Positions 37,270 to 46,521 are shown, counted from the first letter of the stretch. The stretch: DNA of 64,000 nucleotides from Burkholderiaceae bacterium (GCA_024235855.1 JACKLN010000006.1:186001-250000); one strand, 5' to 3'. Made by a program: numbers and translations. Notes: generated from the sequence alone by a model not told the origin.

Positions 37270-37803
37270 TCAGTTGGCCGCGCTGGCCGCCGGGGCCGGA
37301 GCCGGCGGTTCGTCGAACTTGCCGCCGCCCTGGTTGGCCAGGTAGACCACCGCACGCGCGATCTCGTAGTCGGAGTACTCGCCACCGCCCTGGGCCGCCA
37401 TCGCACCCTTGCCCTTGAGCGCGGAGTTCAGCAACGTGTCGTAGCCCTGCGCCAGACGGGGCGCCCAGGCGGCCGTGTCGCCGGTCTTTGGCGCGCCGGC
37501 GGCGCCGCTGCCGTGGCAGGCGGTGCAGACGGCCTGGTAGACCTGCTCGCCGGTGCGCACCACGGCCGGCGCGGAGGCATCGCGGATCTCCACGTGGCCG
37601 ATGGGCGCCAGGCGCTGGGCGATGGCCTCGGCGCTCAGGCCGGCACTGCCGGCGGCTGGCTTGTCGCCGGAGGCCACGAAGTTCACCAGCAGGATGATGG
37701 TGACGATGGGCACCACGAACGACGCCACGACCGTCCAGATCAGTTGCCTGGGCGTCTTGATCGGGCCTTCGTGGGATTCGTGGGTGTCGTGTTCGGCGCT
37801 CAT
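37270..37803 (-). CDS. Membrane-anchored cytochrome c5-like protein
   Basis: A 177-aa c-type cytochrome. The N-terminus is cytosolic, then one membrane span (~22-44, IWTVVASFVVPIVTIILLV), a linker, and a single heme-binding CTACH (~95) with a distal Met likely in KGAMAAQGG. Related to the cytochrome c5 proteins common in Burkholderiales respiratory chains. A TATACT hexamer 38 bases upstream could be its -10. It ends with an Ala/Pro-rich tail. Confidence 0.9.
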   Translation of the reverse strand: MSAEHDTHESHEGPIKTPRQLIWTVVASFVVPIVTIILLVNFVASGDKPAAGSAGLSAEAIAQRLAPIGHVEIRDASAPAVVRTGEQVYQAVCTACHGSGAAGAPKTGDTAAWAPRLAQGYDTLLNSALKGKGAMAAQGGGEYSDYEIARAVVYLANQGGGKFDEPPAPAPAASAAN

Positions 37804-37904
37804 GATGGGTGTGCGGGCCAGCGGGAGAAAAACCTGTCAAGTATAGCCGGCGCGCCGGTGCCGACGCGACCTGCTCACCGACACGCGGGCGGGCCCGCCC
37901 GGCC

Positions 37905-38480
37905 TCACTGCTTGATCGCCTCGACCTGGATGATCAGCTTGGTGTCGTCGGCCACGCCCATCTGCAGGCCCCAGTTCACGCCCCACAGGCTGCGCTTGAT
38001 GGTGGTCTCGAAGTCGCCACCGCAGACTTCGCGCTTGAGCATGGGGTTGTCGTAGCAGCCGAAGCGCACCGCCTTGAGCGTGACCGGATGGGTCTTGCCG
38101 CGCAGCGTGAGCGTGCCTTCCACCGCGGTGACCTTGTCGCCGTCGAAGACGAACTTGTCACCGCTGAAGCTGGCCGTGGGGTGATTGGCCACATCGAAGA
38201 AGTCGGCGCTGGCCAGGTGGCCGTCGAAGCGGGCCACGCCGGTGCTGATGCCGGTCATGTCCAGCGTCAGGTCCACCTTGCCCGACTTGCCGGCGCGGTC
38301 GAAAATCACGGTGCCGCTGTTCTTGATGAAGCGCCCGCGGTTGGTGGAGGTGCCGAAGTGCAGCGCCTCGAAGAACACCGACGTGTGCGTCGGATCGATG
38401 GCGTAGGTGGCCGGGGCCGCGGCGGCCAGCAGCGGCGCAGCGGCCAGGGCGGCGACGAGGGTCTTGAGGGTGCGGGTCAT
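37905..38480 (-). CDS. YceI-family periplasmic protein (1)
   Basis: 191 aa with a signal peptide (MTRTLKTLVAALAAAPLLAA) and a YceI lipocalin-like barrel: YAIDPTHTSVFFEALHFGTS, ADFFDVANHPTASF and LTLRGKTHPVTL. YceI proteins bind polyprenoid or isoprenoid-quinone-like lipids. It follows a second YceI gene and a cytochrome b561 gene in the same direction, a pairing often seen. A cysteine pair (FGCYDN and EVCGGDF) may form a disulfide. Confidence 0.93.
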   Translation of the reverse strand: MTRTLKTLVAALAAAPLLAAAAPATYAIDPTHTSVFFEALHFGTSTNRGRFIKNSGTVIFDRAGKSGKVDLTLDMTGISTGVARFDGHLASADFFDVANHPTASFSGDKFVFDGDKVTAVEGTLTLRGKTHPVTLKAVRFGCYDNPMLKREVCGGDFETTIKRSLWGVNWGLQMGVADDTKLIIQVEAIKQ

Positions 38481-38521
38481 GGATTCTCCTTGAGCGAGGA
38501 TTGGAGGGGTCGGACGGGGGG

Positions 38522-39067
38522 TCACTTCGGCAGGCCGGCGAGCTTGAGCTTGAAGCGCACCTGCACCTCGTCGGCCACCATCGAGGTGTCGGCCCAGTCG
38601 CCGCTGCCGATGTCGAAGCTCAGGCGCTTGATCGCGAAGCTGCCGCTGGCGGTGTCGCCGGCCAGCTGCACCGGCACCGTCAGCGGCTGCGCCTTGCCCT
38701 TGATCGTCAGCTGCCCGGCCACGGCGTAGCGGCCCGGGCCGGTGGCCTGGATGCCGGTCGAGGTGAAGCTGGCGCGCGGAAACTTGGCAACGTGGAACCA
38801 TTCCGGCTTCTTCACTTCGGCCTCGGTCTCGGTGGCGCCGAAGCTGGCGCTGCCGGTCTCGATCGTGAAGCTCACGCTGCCGGCAGCCGGGTTCTTCGGG
38901 TCGAAGCGCATCTGCGCCTGCCACTGCGTGAAGTGGCCTTCCACCGGCACGCCCATCTGGCGCGTGGTGAAGGCGATCTCGCTGCCGTCGCGCACGACGG
39001 TCTGGGCGGTGGCAGCGGGCGCGGCGACGGTGGCGGCCAGCGCAAGGGACAGCAGGAAGCGGGTCAT
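38522..39067 (-). CDS. YceI-family periplasmic protein (2)
   Basis: 181 aa with a signal peptide (MTRFLLSLALAATVAAPAAT). The YceI barrel includes SEIAFTTRQMGVPVEGHFTQ, KKPEWFHVAKFPRASF and QLTIKGKAQPLTVP. It overlaps the cytochrome b561 gene by 4 bases and precedes the other YceI gene, so the three form one operon. The two YceI proteins are clearly different in sequence, suggesting distinct ligands. Confidence 0.93.
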   Translation of the reverse strand: MTRFLLSLALAATVAAPAATAQTVVRDGSEIAFTTRQMGVPVEGHFTQWQAQMRFDPKNPAAGSVSFTIETGSASFGATETEAEVKKPEWFHVAKFPRASFTSTGIQATGPGRYAVAGQLTIKGKAQPLTVPVQLAGDTASGSFAIKRLSFDIGSGDWADTSMVADEVQVRFKLKLAGLPK

Positions 39068-39588
39068 GGGCGCATGCGCGACAGCAGGCCGTCGCGGTCG
39101 ATGAAATGGTGCTTGAGGGCCGCGGCGACGTGCAGCGCGACGAGGGCGATCAGGGTCCACGCCAGCCGTTCGTGCCAGGGCTTGATGGCCTCGGCCAGCG
39201 CCTTGTCCACCGGCACGAAATCCGGCAGGGGCAGCACGCCGAACCAGACGATGGGGAACCCGGCCGCCGAGCTGTAGGCCCAGCCGACCAGCGGCACGGC
39301 GAAGAACAGCGCGTACATCAGGCCGTGGGTGGCCTTGTAGGCCTGCTGCTGCCAGGCCGGCATGGCCGGCGGCGCCGGTGGCCGGTGCGACAGGCGCCAC
39401 AGCAGGCGCAGCACCGTCAGCGCCAGGATCGTCACCCCGGCCCACTTGTGCCAGTTGTAGAGCTTCAGCCGCGCCGGCGAGAACGGCAGGCCGGTCATGT
39501 ACAGGCCGAAGCCGAACGCGCCCAGGATCATCAGCGCCAGCAGCCAGTGCAGCGCGATGGCGGGCAGGGTGTAGCGGGTGGTGGACAT
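39064..39588 (-). CDS. Cytochrome b561
   Basis: A 174-aa integral membrane di-heme cytochrome with four spans. Candidate heme His residues are in ALHWLLAL, YNWHKWAG, ATHGLMYAL and ALHVAAALKHHF. In bacteria these oxidise quinol or pass electrons to periplasmic acceptors such as superoxide. The ATG at 39588 gives the family N-terminus MSTTRYTLPAIALHWLL. First gene of the b561-YceI-YceI operon. Confidence 0.93.
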   Translation of the reverse strand: MSTTRYTLPAIALHWLLALMILGAFGFGLYMTGLPFSPARLKLYNWHKWAGVTILALTVLRLLWRLSHRPPAPPAMPAWQQQAYKATHGLMYALFFAVPLVGWAYSSAAGFPIVWFGVLPLPDFVPVDKALAEAIKPWHERLAWTLIALVALHVAAALKHHFIDRDGLLSRMRP

Positions 39589-39679
39589 GGGCTCGCAGTG
39601 TCGCGAGCCACCCGACGCCAGCGGTTGAAGGCCGCTGGCGCCTTGGTTCAGGGAATTTGAATGACTGTGCCGGCCGCCC

Positions 39680-42600
39680 TCAGGCGGCCTTGGCCGGCGC
39701 CGCGGCATCGCCGGCGCGCCAGCGCTGCATCAGCGCCACCCACTTCGGTCGCACCGCCGCCAGGTGGCGCGCCTTCACGTGGCCGAACCCGCGGATCTCC
39801 TCGGGCAGGCGCGCGATCTCCGCCGCCAGAGCGTGGTTCGTGCCGTTCAGGCCCGCCAGCAGTTCCTCGATGCAGGTGCGGTACTCCTGGATCAGCGCCC
39901 GCTCGGTGCGCCGCTCCTCGCTGCGGCCGAAGACATCCAGCGCACCGCCGCGCAGCCCCTTGAGCTTGGCCAGCCAGCCGAAGGCGCTGCGCATCCACGG
40001 GCCGTAGGCCTGCTTGAGCAGTTCGCCCTTGTCGTTGGTCTTGGCCAGCAGCGGCGGCGCCAGGTGGTGCACCAGCTTGTAGTCGCCCTCGAACATCTCG
40101 GCGATGCGGGCCGTGAAGGCCGGGTCGGTGTGCAGGCGCGCCACCTCGTACTCGTCCTTGTAGGCCATCAGCTTGAAGAGGTAGCGGGCCACGGCCTCGC
40201 TGAGGGCGCGCGAAGCCCCCAGCTTCGATTCGGCCTCCTGCACCCGCCGGACGAAGGCTTCGTAGGTGGCGGCATAGGCGGCATCCTGGTAGCCGGTCAG
40301 GAAGGCGACGCGGGTCTTGACCATGTCGTCCAGCGACGGCTTCTTCACGAACTGGATGACGTTCTTCGCCACGTACAGCGCCTGCACCGCGGCCAGGTCG
40401 TGGGCACAGCGCCGGCCCCACTCGAAGGCGGCCTTGTTGTTGTCCACCTGCACGCCGTTGAGCTCGATGGCGCGCATCAGCGCCGCATGCGTCAGCGGCA
40501 CCCGGCCCTGCTGCCAGGCGTAGCCCAGCATGAGTGGATTGGTGTAGATGCTGTCGCCCAGCAGCTGCGTGGCCGCCTGCTCGGCGTCGAAGGCACCCAC
40601 CAGCGGCTCGCCGACGCTGCCCTTGACCGCCGCCTCGCAGGCGCCGCCCGGGAACTGCCACTCGGTGTTCTTCACGAAGCCGGCGGTGGGCGTGCCGTGC
40701 GTGTTCATCGCCACATAGGTGCGGCCCTGCTGCATCACCGCCAGCGTGGCCTTGGAGGCGGTGACGATGGCGTCGCAGCCGATCACCAGGTCCGCCTTGG
40801 CCAGGTCCACCTTGGTGGTGTAGATGGCGTCGGGGCGGTGCGCGATCTGCACATGGCTCCAGGTGGCGCCACCCTTCTGCGCCAGGCCGGCGCTGTCCTG
40901 CGTGATCACGCCCTTGCCTTCCAGGTGGGCCGCCATGCCCAGCAGCTGGCCGATGGTGATGACGCCGGTGCCGCCGACGCCGGCCACCACGATGCCCCAG
41001 GCGCGCTCGGCCAGCGGCAGCACCGGGTCGGGGATGGGCGGCAGCGCCGACAGGTCGCCGCGCTTCTCCTTCTTCGGCTTCTTCAGCTGCCCACCCTCGA
41101 CGGTGACGAAGCTGGGGCAGAAGCCCTTGGTGCAGGAGTAGTCGAGGTTGCAGGTGTTCTGGTTGATGCGCCGCTTGCGGCCGAACTCGGTCTCGTAGGG
41201 CTCCACGCTCAGGCAGTTGCTCTGCACGCTGCAGTCGCCGCAGCCCTCGCACACCGCCTCGTTGATGACCACGCGCTTGTCCGGCGTGGCCAGCTTGCCG
41301 CGCTTGCGGCGGCGGCGCTTCTCGGTGGCGCAGGTCTGGTCGTAGAGGATCACCGTGGTGCCGGGGATCTCGCGGAACTCGCGCTGGATGCGGTCGAGCT
41401 CGTCGCGGTGCTGCACCACCACTCCCGGCTCCAGCGCCACGCCGTTGTACTTCTCGGGCTGGTCGGTGACGATGGTGAGCTTGGCCACGCCCTCGCTGAC
41501 CAGGCTCTTCATGATCTGCAGCACGCTGTGGCCTTCGGGCCGTTCACCGACCTGCTGGCCGCCGGTCATGGCCACGGCGTCGTTGTAGAGCACCTTGTAG
41601 GTGATGTTCACGCCTGCGGCGATGCTCTGGCGCACGGCCAGGATGCCGCTGTGGAAGTAGGTGCCGTCGCCGAGGTTGGCGAAGATGTGGTTTTCCTTCG
41701 TGAAATGCGCCTGGCCGACCCAGGGCACGCCCTCGCCGCCCATCTGCGTGAAGGTGCTGGTGCTGCGGTCCATCCACACCGCCATGTAGTGGCAGCCGAT
41801 GCCGGCCACCGCGCGGCTGCCCTCGGGCACGCGGGTGCTGGTGTTGTGCGGGCAGCCGCTGCAGAACCAGGGGATGCGGTCGCCGGTGTCGCTCTTGAGC
41901 TCGAGCAGGCCGCGCTCGCGGGCGGCGATCTCGTCCAGGCGCTGCTGCATGCGCGCGGCCACGTCGGCTGGCACGCCCATCTTGTTCAGCCGCTTGGCGA
42001 TGGCCTTGGCAATGATCGACGGCGTCAGGTCGGCCTTGGCGCGCAGCAGCCAGTTCTCGCTCGGGTTGGGCATGGCCCACTCGCCGCCGGAGAAGTCGCC
42101 CTCGGGCTCGTCGAACTTGCCCAGCACGTTGGGGCGCACGTCGGCGCGCCAGTTGTAGAGCTCCTCCTTGAGCTGGTACTCGATGACCTGGCGCTTCTCC
42201 TCGACGACCAGGATCTCCTGCAGCCCCTGCGCGAACTCGCGCGTGATCGTGGCCTCCAGCGGCCAGACCACGTTGACCTTGTGCACGCGGATGCCCAGCT
42301 GCCGGCAGGTGGCGTCGTCCAGGCCCAGGTCGGTCAGGGCCTGGCGCATGTCGTTGTAGGCCTTGCCGCTGGCGATGAGGCCGAAGCGGTCGTTCGGCGT
42401 CTCCACCACGTTGTGGTTGAGCTTGTTGGCCCGCACGTAGGCCAGCGCCGCGTACCACTTGTAGTCCATCAGCCGCGCTTCCTGCTCCAGCGGCGCATCG
42501 GGCCAGCGGATGTGCAGGCCGCCGGGCGGCATCTGGAAGTCCTCGGGCAGCACGATCTTCACGCGCTCCGGGTCCACCACCACCGACGAACCGGACTCGA

Positions 42601-43249
42601 CGACCTCCTGGATCGTCTTCATGCCGCTCCACAGGCCGCTGAAGCGGCTCATGCCGAAGGCGTGCAGGCCCATGTCCAGGATGCCCTGCACGTCGCTGGG
42701 GAAGAACACCGGCAGGCCGCAGGCCTTGAAGATATGGTCGCTCTGGTGCGGCGCGGTGGAGCTCTTGGCCACGTGGTCGTCGCCGGCGATCGCGATCACG
42801 CCGCCATGCTTGCTGGTGCCGGCCATGTTGGCGTGCTTGAAGACGTCGGAGCAGCGGTCCACGCCCGGGCCCTTGCCGTACCAGATGCCGAAGACGCCGT
42901 CGTACTTCTTCTGCTCGGGGTACAGGTCCAGCTGCTGCGTGCCCCACACCGCGGTGGCGCCCAGTTCCTCGTTGACGCCGGGCTGGAAGACGATGTGCTG
43001 CTCGGCCAGGTGCTTCTTGGCCGCCCACAGCGCCTGGTCGTAGCCGCCCAGCGGGCTGCCGCGGTAGCCGCTGACGAAGCCGCCGGTGTTCAGCCCGGCC
43101 AGCGCGTCACGCTGGCGCTGCAGCATCGGCAGGCGCACCAGGGCCTGAACCCCGCTCATGAAGGCGCGGCCGGAGGCCAGCGTGTACTTGTCGTCGAGCG
43201 TGACGCTCTCCAGGGCCTTGCGGACGGCGTCCGGCAGGGGTGCATTCAT
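39680..43249 (-). CDS. Indolepyruvate ferredoxin oxidoreductase (fused subunits)
   Basis: A 1189-aa fusion of the alpha and gamma parts of a 2-oxoacid:ferredoxin oxidoreductase, oxidatively decarboxylating aryl (or branched) pyruvates from amino acid breakdown. The N-terminal part has LTLDDKYTLASGR-like sequence and GFVSGYRGSPLGGYDQALW. A TPP-binding region around WFCSGCPHNTSTRVPEGS is followed by a cysteine-rich cluster site with CEGCGDCSVQSNCLSVEP and CNLDYSCTKGFCPSF. The gamma domain begins GIVVAGVGGTGVITIGQLLG. Length fits the long proteobacterial form. Divergent from an Lrp regulator. Confidence 0.93.
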   Translation of the reverse strand: MNAPLPDAVRKALESVTLDDKYTLASGRAFMSGVQALVRLPMLQRQRDALAGLNTGGFVSGYRGSPLGGYDQALWAAKKHLAEQHIVFQPGVNEELGATAVWGTQQLDLYPEQKKYDGVFGIWYGKGPGVDRCSDVFKHANMAGTSKHGGVIAIAGDDHVAKSSTAPHQSDHIFKACGLPVFFPSDVQGILDMGLHAFGMSRFSGLWSGMKTIQEVVESGSSVVVDPERVKIVLPEDFQMPPGGLHIRWPDAPLEQEARLMDYKWYAALAYVRANKLNHNVVETPNDRFGLIASGKAYNDMRQALTDLGLDDATCRQLGIRVHKVNVVWPLEATITREFAQGLQEILVVEEKRQVIEYQLKEELYNWRADVRPNVLGKFDEPEGDFSGGEWAMPNPSENWLLRAKADLTPSIIAKAIAKRLNKMGVPADVAARMQQRLDEIAARERGLLELKSDTGDRIPWFCSGCPHNTSTRVPEGSRAVAGIGCHYMAVWMDRSTSTFTQMGGEGVPWVGQAHFTKENHIFANLGDGTYFHSGILAVRQSIAAGVNITYKVLYNDAVAMTGGQQVGERPEGHSVLQIMKSLVSEGVAKLTIVTDQPEKYNGVALEPGVVVQHRDELDRIQREFREIPGTTVILYDQTCATEKRRRRKRGKLATPDKRVVINEAVCEGCGDCSVQSNCLSVEPYETEFGRKRRINQNTCNLDYSCTKGFCPSFVTVEGGQLKKPKKEKRGDLSALPPIPDPVLPLAERAWGIVVAGVGGTGVITIGQLLGMAAHLEGKGVITQDSAGLAQKGGATWSHVQIAHRPDAIYTTKVDLAKADLVIGCDAIVTASKATLAVMQQGRTYVAMNTHGTPTAGFVKNTEWQFPGGACEAAVKGSVGEPLVGAFDAEQAATQLLGDSIYTNPLMLGYAWQQGRVPLTHAALMRAIELNGVQVDNNKAAFEWGRRCAHDLAAVQALYVAKNVIQFVKKPSLDDMVKTRVAFLTGYQDAAYAATYEAFVRRVQEAESKLGASRALSEAVARYLFKLMAYKDEYEVARLHTDPAFTARIAEMFEGDYKLVHHLAPPLLAKTNDKGELLKQAYGPWMRSAFGWLAKLKGLRGGALDVFGRSEERRTERALIQEYRTCIEELLAGLNGTNHALAAEIARLPEEIRGFGHVKARHLAAVRPKWVALMQRWRAGDAAAPAKAA

Positions 43250-43337
43250 GGCGACGGCTCCGGTGCGGGGAAACGGGAAGTGTAGGCATCACGGCCCGGC
43301 ATGTCTTTTCCTTTGATGCCCGGATAGGCATACTTCA

Positions 43338-43352
43338 AGAAAGACTCTTTCT
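43338..43352. promoter_or_regulatory. Palindrome between oxidoreductase and Lrp genes
   Basis: AGAAAG-ACT-CTTTCT, a 15-base inverted repeat with 6-base arms, in the AT-richer 129-base divergent gap. Lrp/AsnC regulators usually bind such palindromes near their own and their target's promoter. It is a candidate operator only. Confidence 0.4.
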
Positions 43353-43378
43353 CCAAAGCGACAACTAAGGCTTTTTTC

Positions 43379-43924
43379 ATGCCCAAACCATCCACATCAG
43401 GGAAAACCCAGGACGTGGACGACGCGCCGGAGCACCCCACCACGGGGCTCGACCGCTACGACATCGCCATCCTGCGTGAGCTTCAGCAAGATGCACGCCT
43501 GTCGAACACCGAGCTGGCGCAGCGCATCGGCCTGTCGGCGGCGCCCACCTGGCGCCGCGTGCGCTGGCTGGAGGCCCAGGGCGTGATCACCGGCTACCGG
43601 GCCGAGATCGACCGCCGGCGCATCGGCCTGGGCGTCCTGGCCTTCGTGCGCGTGGACGCCGAGCGCAGCGGCGGCGACGCGATGCGTGCGCTCGAGGCCA
43701 GCATCCGCGCGCTGCCCGAGGTCATCGCCTGCCACTACATCAGCGGCGCCGGCACCTTCGAGCTGGAGGTGATGGCCACCGACCTCGACGCGTACGCGCG
43801 CTTCTCGGTGGACACGCTGCTGAACCTGCCCAACGTGAAGGACATCCACACCAGCTTCTCGCTGGGCGAGGTCAAGGCCGGCGGCGCACTGCCGCTGGGC
43901 CACCTGGTGCCGGCCGCCCGCTGA
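43379..43924 (+). CDS. Lrp/AsnC family regulator (oxidoreductase-linked)
   Basis: 181 aa. An N-terminal winged helix (LDRYDIAILRELQQDARLSN then ELAQRIGLSAAPTWRRVRWL) and a C-terminal RAM/ligand-binding domain (VIACHYISGAGTFELEVMAT). There is a ~23-residue polar N-terminal extension. It is divergent from the indolepyruvate oxidoreductase, which it probably controls in response to an aromatic or branched amino acid. Confidence 0.92.
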   Translation: MPKPSTSGKTQDVDDAPEHPTTGLDRYDIAILRELQQDARLSNTELAQRIGLSAAPTWRRVRWLEAQGVITGYRAEIDRRRIGLGVLAFVRVDAERSGGDAMRALEASIRALPEVIACHYISGAGTFELEVMATDLDAYARFSVDTLLNLPNVKDIHTSFSLGEVKAGGALPLGHLVPAAR

Positions 43925-43966
43925 GCCGGCGGTCTGAAAGCTTGCAGGAGTACGCTCGCGGCCACG

Positions 43967-45073
43967 ATGCCCCTGCACCGCCGGATCGCCGATGCCGTGC
44001 TGACCACCGACCCGGTGCAACGCATGCGCCTGTCGCAGGCCGGCCTGGCGATGCTGCTGATGGCCGCCGGCGTGGTGGCCATGCAGTACTTCGTGGCCGT
44101 GGGCACGGCGCCGGCCGGGCCGGTGAACCTGTGGACCGCCGCCTCGCTGGGCGGCATGGTCGTGTTCTTCACCCTCATCCGCAGCGGCTGGTCGCGCCGG
44201 CTGGACGACCCGTCGATGACGCTGGCGCAGATGCTCTACGCCATCGGCAGCGGCGCCGCGGCCTATGCGCTGGTGGGCGAAGGGCGGGGGGGCGTGTTCC
44301 CGATCGTGATGGTGGTCGTGGCCTTCGGCCTGTTCCAGCTGCGGCCACGCGAGTTCAGCGCCGTGGGCCTGTTCGCCGTGGGCCTGTTCGGGGTCGTGAT
44401 GGCCACCATGGCGCACCTGAAGCCGGCGGTCTACCCGCCCCGCGTCGAGCTGGGCCACTTCCTGATGATCGCCACCATGATGCCGGCGATGGCGCTGCTG
44501 GCGTCGCGCTTCAGCGCCCTGCGCCAGCGGCTTCGTCAGCAGAAGCACGACCTGTCGCACGCGCTGGCGCGCATCCAGGAACTGGCCACGCGCGACGAGC
44601 TCACCGGCCTGGTCAACCGCCGGCACATGCAGACGCTGATCGAGCAGGCGCACCGGCGCTGCGCCCGCTCGGGCCAGAGCTTCTGCCTGGCCGTGCTGGA
44701 CGTGGACCACTTCAAGGCCGTCAATGACAACCACGGCCATGCGGCCGGCGACGAGGTGCTGCGCTCGGTGGCGCAGGAGATGCAGACCACGGTGCGCCTG
44801 TCGGACACGCTGGCGCGCTGGGGCGGCGAGGAGTTCGTGCTGATGCTCTCCGACACCCACGCGCCGCTGGCGCGCGGCGGCCTGGAACGCCTGCGCGAGC
44901 GCGTGGCGCAGCTGTGCGTGCTGGTGCCTGAGGGCGAGCTGCGCATCAGCGTGTCCGCCGGGCTGGCCGAGCACCGCCCAGGCGAGTCGGTGGAGGACAC
45001 GCTGGCCCGCGCCGATGCCGCGCTGCTGGAGGCCAAGCAGCAGGGGCGCAACCGGGTGGTGCTGGCGCCCTGA
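43967..45073 (+). CDS. Membrane diguanylate cyclase (GGDEF)
   Basis: 368 aa. The N-terminal ~185 residues hold about six membrane spans, followed by a short helical linker (ALRQRLRQQKHDLSHALARI) and a GGDEF domain with active-site GGEEF at 286-290. The product-inhibition I-site RxxD is present as RLSD exactly five residues earlier. It should make c-di-GMP from GTP at the inner membrane with feedback inhibition. No signal-sensing motif is recognised in the membrane part. Confidence 0.92.
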   Translation: MPLHRRIADAVLTTDPVQRMRLSQAGLAMLLMAAGVVAMQYFVAVGTAPAGPVNLWTAASLGGMVVFFTLIRSGWSRRLDDPSMTLAQMLYAIGSGAAAYALVGEGRGGVFPIVMVVVAFGLFQLRPREFSAVGLFAVGLFGVVMATMAHLKPAVYPPRVELGHFLMIATMMPAMALLASRFSALRQRLRQQKHDLSHALARIQELATRDELTGLVNRRHMQTLIEQAHRRCARSGQSFCLAVLDVDHFKAVNDNHGHAAGDEVLRSVAQEMQTTVRLSDTLARWGGEEFVLMLSDTHAPLARGGLERLRERVAQLCVLVPEGELRISVSAGLAEHRPGESVEDTLARADAALLEAKQQGRNRVVLAP

Positions 45074-45108
45074 GCGGGTAGCGCCCGCTGGCGGCCGCTG
45101 GCGGCCGT

Positions 45109-46278
45109 TCAGGGCGGCGGCGTCACCCCACGTGGCCACAGCACCCACAGCCGCAACGGCTGCTTCATGCGGCCGGCTTGCTGCTCCGCCTCGTCGCCCC
45201 AACCCCAGAAGTAGTCGGCACGCACGGCGCCGGTGATCGCGCTGCCGGTGTCCTGCGCCGTGACCAGGCGCTGCAGCGGCGTGGATGACAGCGGCTCGGT
45301 GGTGTCGATCCAGACCCAGCTGCCATAGGGCACGCTGCGCGGGTCGACGGCGATCGAGCGGCCCGGGGTCAGCGGTACCCCCATCGCGCCGCGCGGGCCC
45401 ACCGCGGGATCGGGCAACGGCTCCTCGCGGAAGAAGACCATGCGCGGGTTGACCCACAGCATCTCGTCGATGCGCGACGGGTTGGCGCGCGCCCAGGCCT
45501 TGATGGCCGGCCAGGAGACACCGTCGGCGGGCAGTTCGCCCTGATCGATCAGCCAGCGGCCCACCGAACGGTACGGGTGGCCGTTGTGGCCGGCATAGCC
45601 CAGGCGCACCATCGACACACGGCCGTCGGCCTCGGTGATCTGCAGCCGGCCCGAACCCTGGATCTGCAGCACCAGCGCGTCCAGCGGGTCGGCCAGCCAC
45701 GCGATGGCGTGCTCGGCCAGCAGGCGCTGGGCGCCACGCTGCGTTTCCATCTCGCGCCGTGTGAGCCAGGGCTCGCGGCGGTCGCGCAGCACCTCGGGCA
45801 GTGCATACAGCGGCACGCGGTGGCGCGCGTCGCGCTGGCGGCGGGCGGTCAGCTGCGGTTCGTAGTAGCCGGTGATCAGGCCATCGGCCACGCCGTCGGC
45901 ACTGGTGACACGAAAGGGCTGCAGGTGGGCGCGCAGGAAGGCGCGGGCCGCCGCGTCATCGGCCGGTGGCGCGGCCGCCAGCCGGGCGCAGACCTCGACC
46001 CACGCGCGCAGATTCCGCTGGCAGCCGGCGGCCAGCGCCGGCGCCGCCTGCAGCAGGGCATCGGCCTCGAAGCCTGGCAGCTCGGCCCAGTCGGCCGGCC
46101 ACCAGCGGGCGATGCCGCGCTGGATCGGGGCGTCCAGCGGCGCAGCAGGGGGTGGCGGCACCGGCACCGGCTGCGGCGCGGGGACAGCAGCTGGCTCGGT
46201 CGGCGGAGCCACGGCGCAGGACATCAGGCCGGCGGCCGCGAACAGCACGGCCCCTAGAATCGCGCCGCGTTTCAGCAC
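45109..46278 (-). CDS. mltA: Membrane-bound lytic murein transglycosylase A (GTG start)
   Basis: 389-aa lipoprotein that cleaves peptidoglycan glycan strands to anhydro-muropeptides. The signal peptide has lipobox LMSC (Cys21), then a Pro-rich linker. MltA domain motifs are ITGYYEPQLTARR and LVLQIQGSGRLQI, and the 3D-type end has VTAQDTGSAITGAVRADYFW with the catalytic Asp region. The start is GTG at 46278. It is convergent with the cyclase gene. Confidence 0.94.
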   Translation of the reverse strand: MLKRGAILGAVLFAAAGLMSCAVAPPTEPAAVPAPQPVPVPPPPAAPLDAPIQRGIARWWPADWAELPGFEADALLQAAPALAAGCQRNLRAWVEVCARLAAAPPADDAAARAFLRAHLQPFRVTSADGVADGLITGYYEPQLTARRQRDARHRVPLYALPEVLRDRREPWLTRREMETQRGAQRLLAEHAIAWLADPLDALVLQIQGSGRLQITEADGRVSMVRLGYAGHNGHPYRSVGRWLIDQGELPADGVSWPAIKAWARANPSRIDEMLWVNPRMVFFREEPLPDPAVGPRGAMGVPLTPGRSIAVDPRSVPYGSWVWIDTTEPLSSTPLQRLVTAQDTGSAITGAVRADYFWGWGDEAEQQAGRMKQPLRLWVLWPRGVTPPP

Positions 46279-46344
46279 GGCTGGCCGGTGCCGGGACGGC
46301 GATGGAGACGGTAGGCAGACGATGGCACGAGTGGACGGAAACCC

Positions 46345-46521
46345 ATGTGGCTGATTGTGCTGGAGGCGCTGGCGGCGCTGGCGATCCTGGTGCTGGCCGT
46401 GTGGTGGACGATGTTCTCCGGGCGCCGCGGCGGCGAACGCACGCCCGCCGATGAGCCGCCCCGCGACGACGGCGAGCCGGGCAACCGCGACGACCGCGAC
46501 GACGGCGACCGCCCCCGCTGA
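46345..46521 (+). CDS. Small single-span membrane protein with charged tail
   Basis: A 58-aa ORF: MWLIVLEALAALAILVLAVW forms one membrane span, followed by MFSGRRGGER and a very hydrophilic Asp/Arg-rich tail ending NRDDRDDGDRPR. The tail contains repeated RDD/DDG units. It is divergent from mltA, and its stop abuts the stop of the convergent GNAT gene (46521/46522). Upstream GGACGGAA is a modest ribosome binding site. Codon bias matches the surrounding genes. Function unknown. Confidence 0.6.
   Translation: MWLIVLEALAALAILVLAVWWTMFSGRRGGERTPADEPPRDDGEPGNRDDRDDGDRPR

Noticed and set aside
37835..37858. TATACT/TTGACA and CCGGCGCGCCGG before the cytochrome c gene as a full promoter-operator
   Set aside because: The -10-like box is good, but TTGACA lies downstream of it rather than upstream. 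The palindrome could equally be chance in GC-rich DNA, so it was not listed separately.
45074..45108. Short tandem CTGGCGGCCG repeat between the diguanylate cyclase and mltA genes
   Set aside because: Only two 10-base copies in GC-rich intergenic DNA; too short to support a repeat family or terminator.
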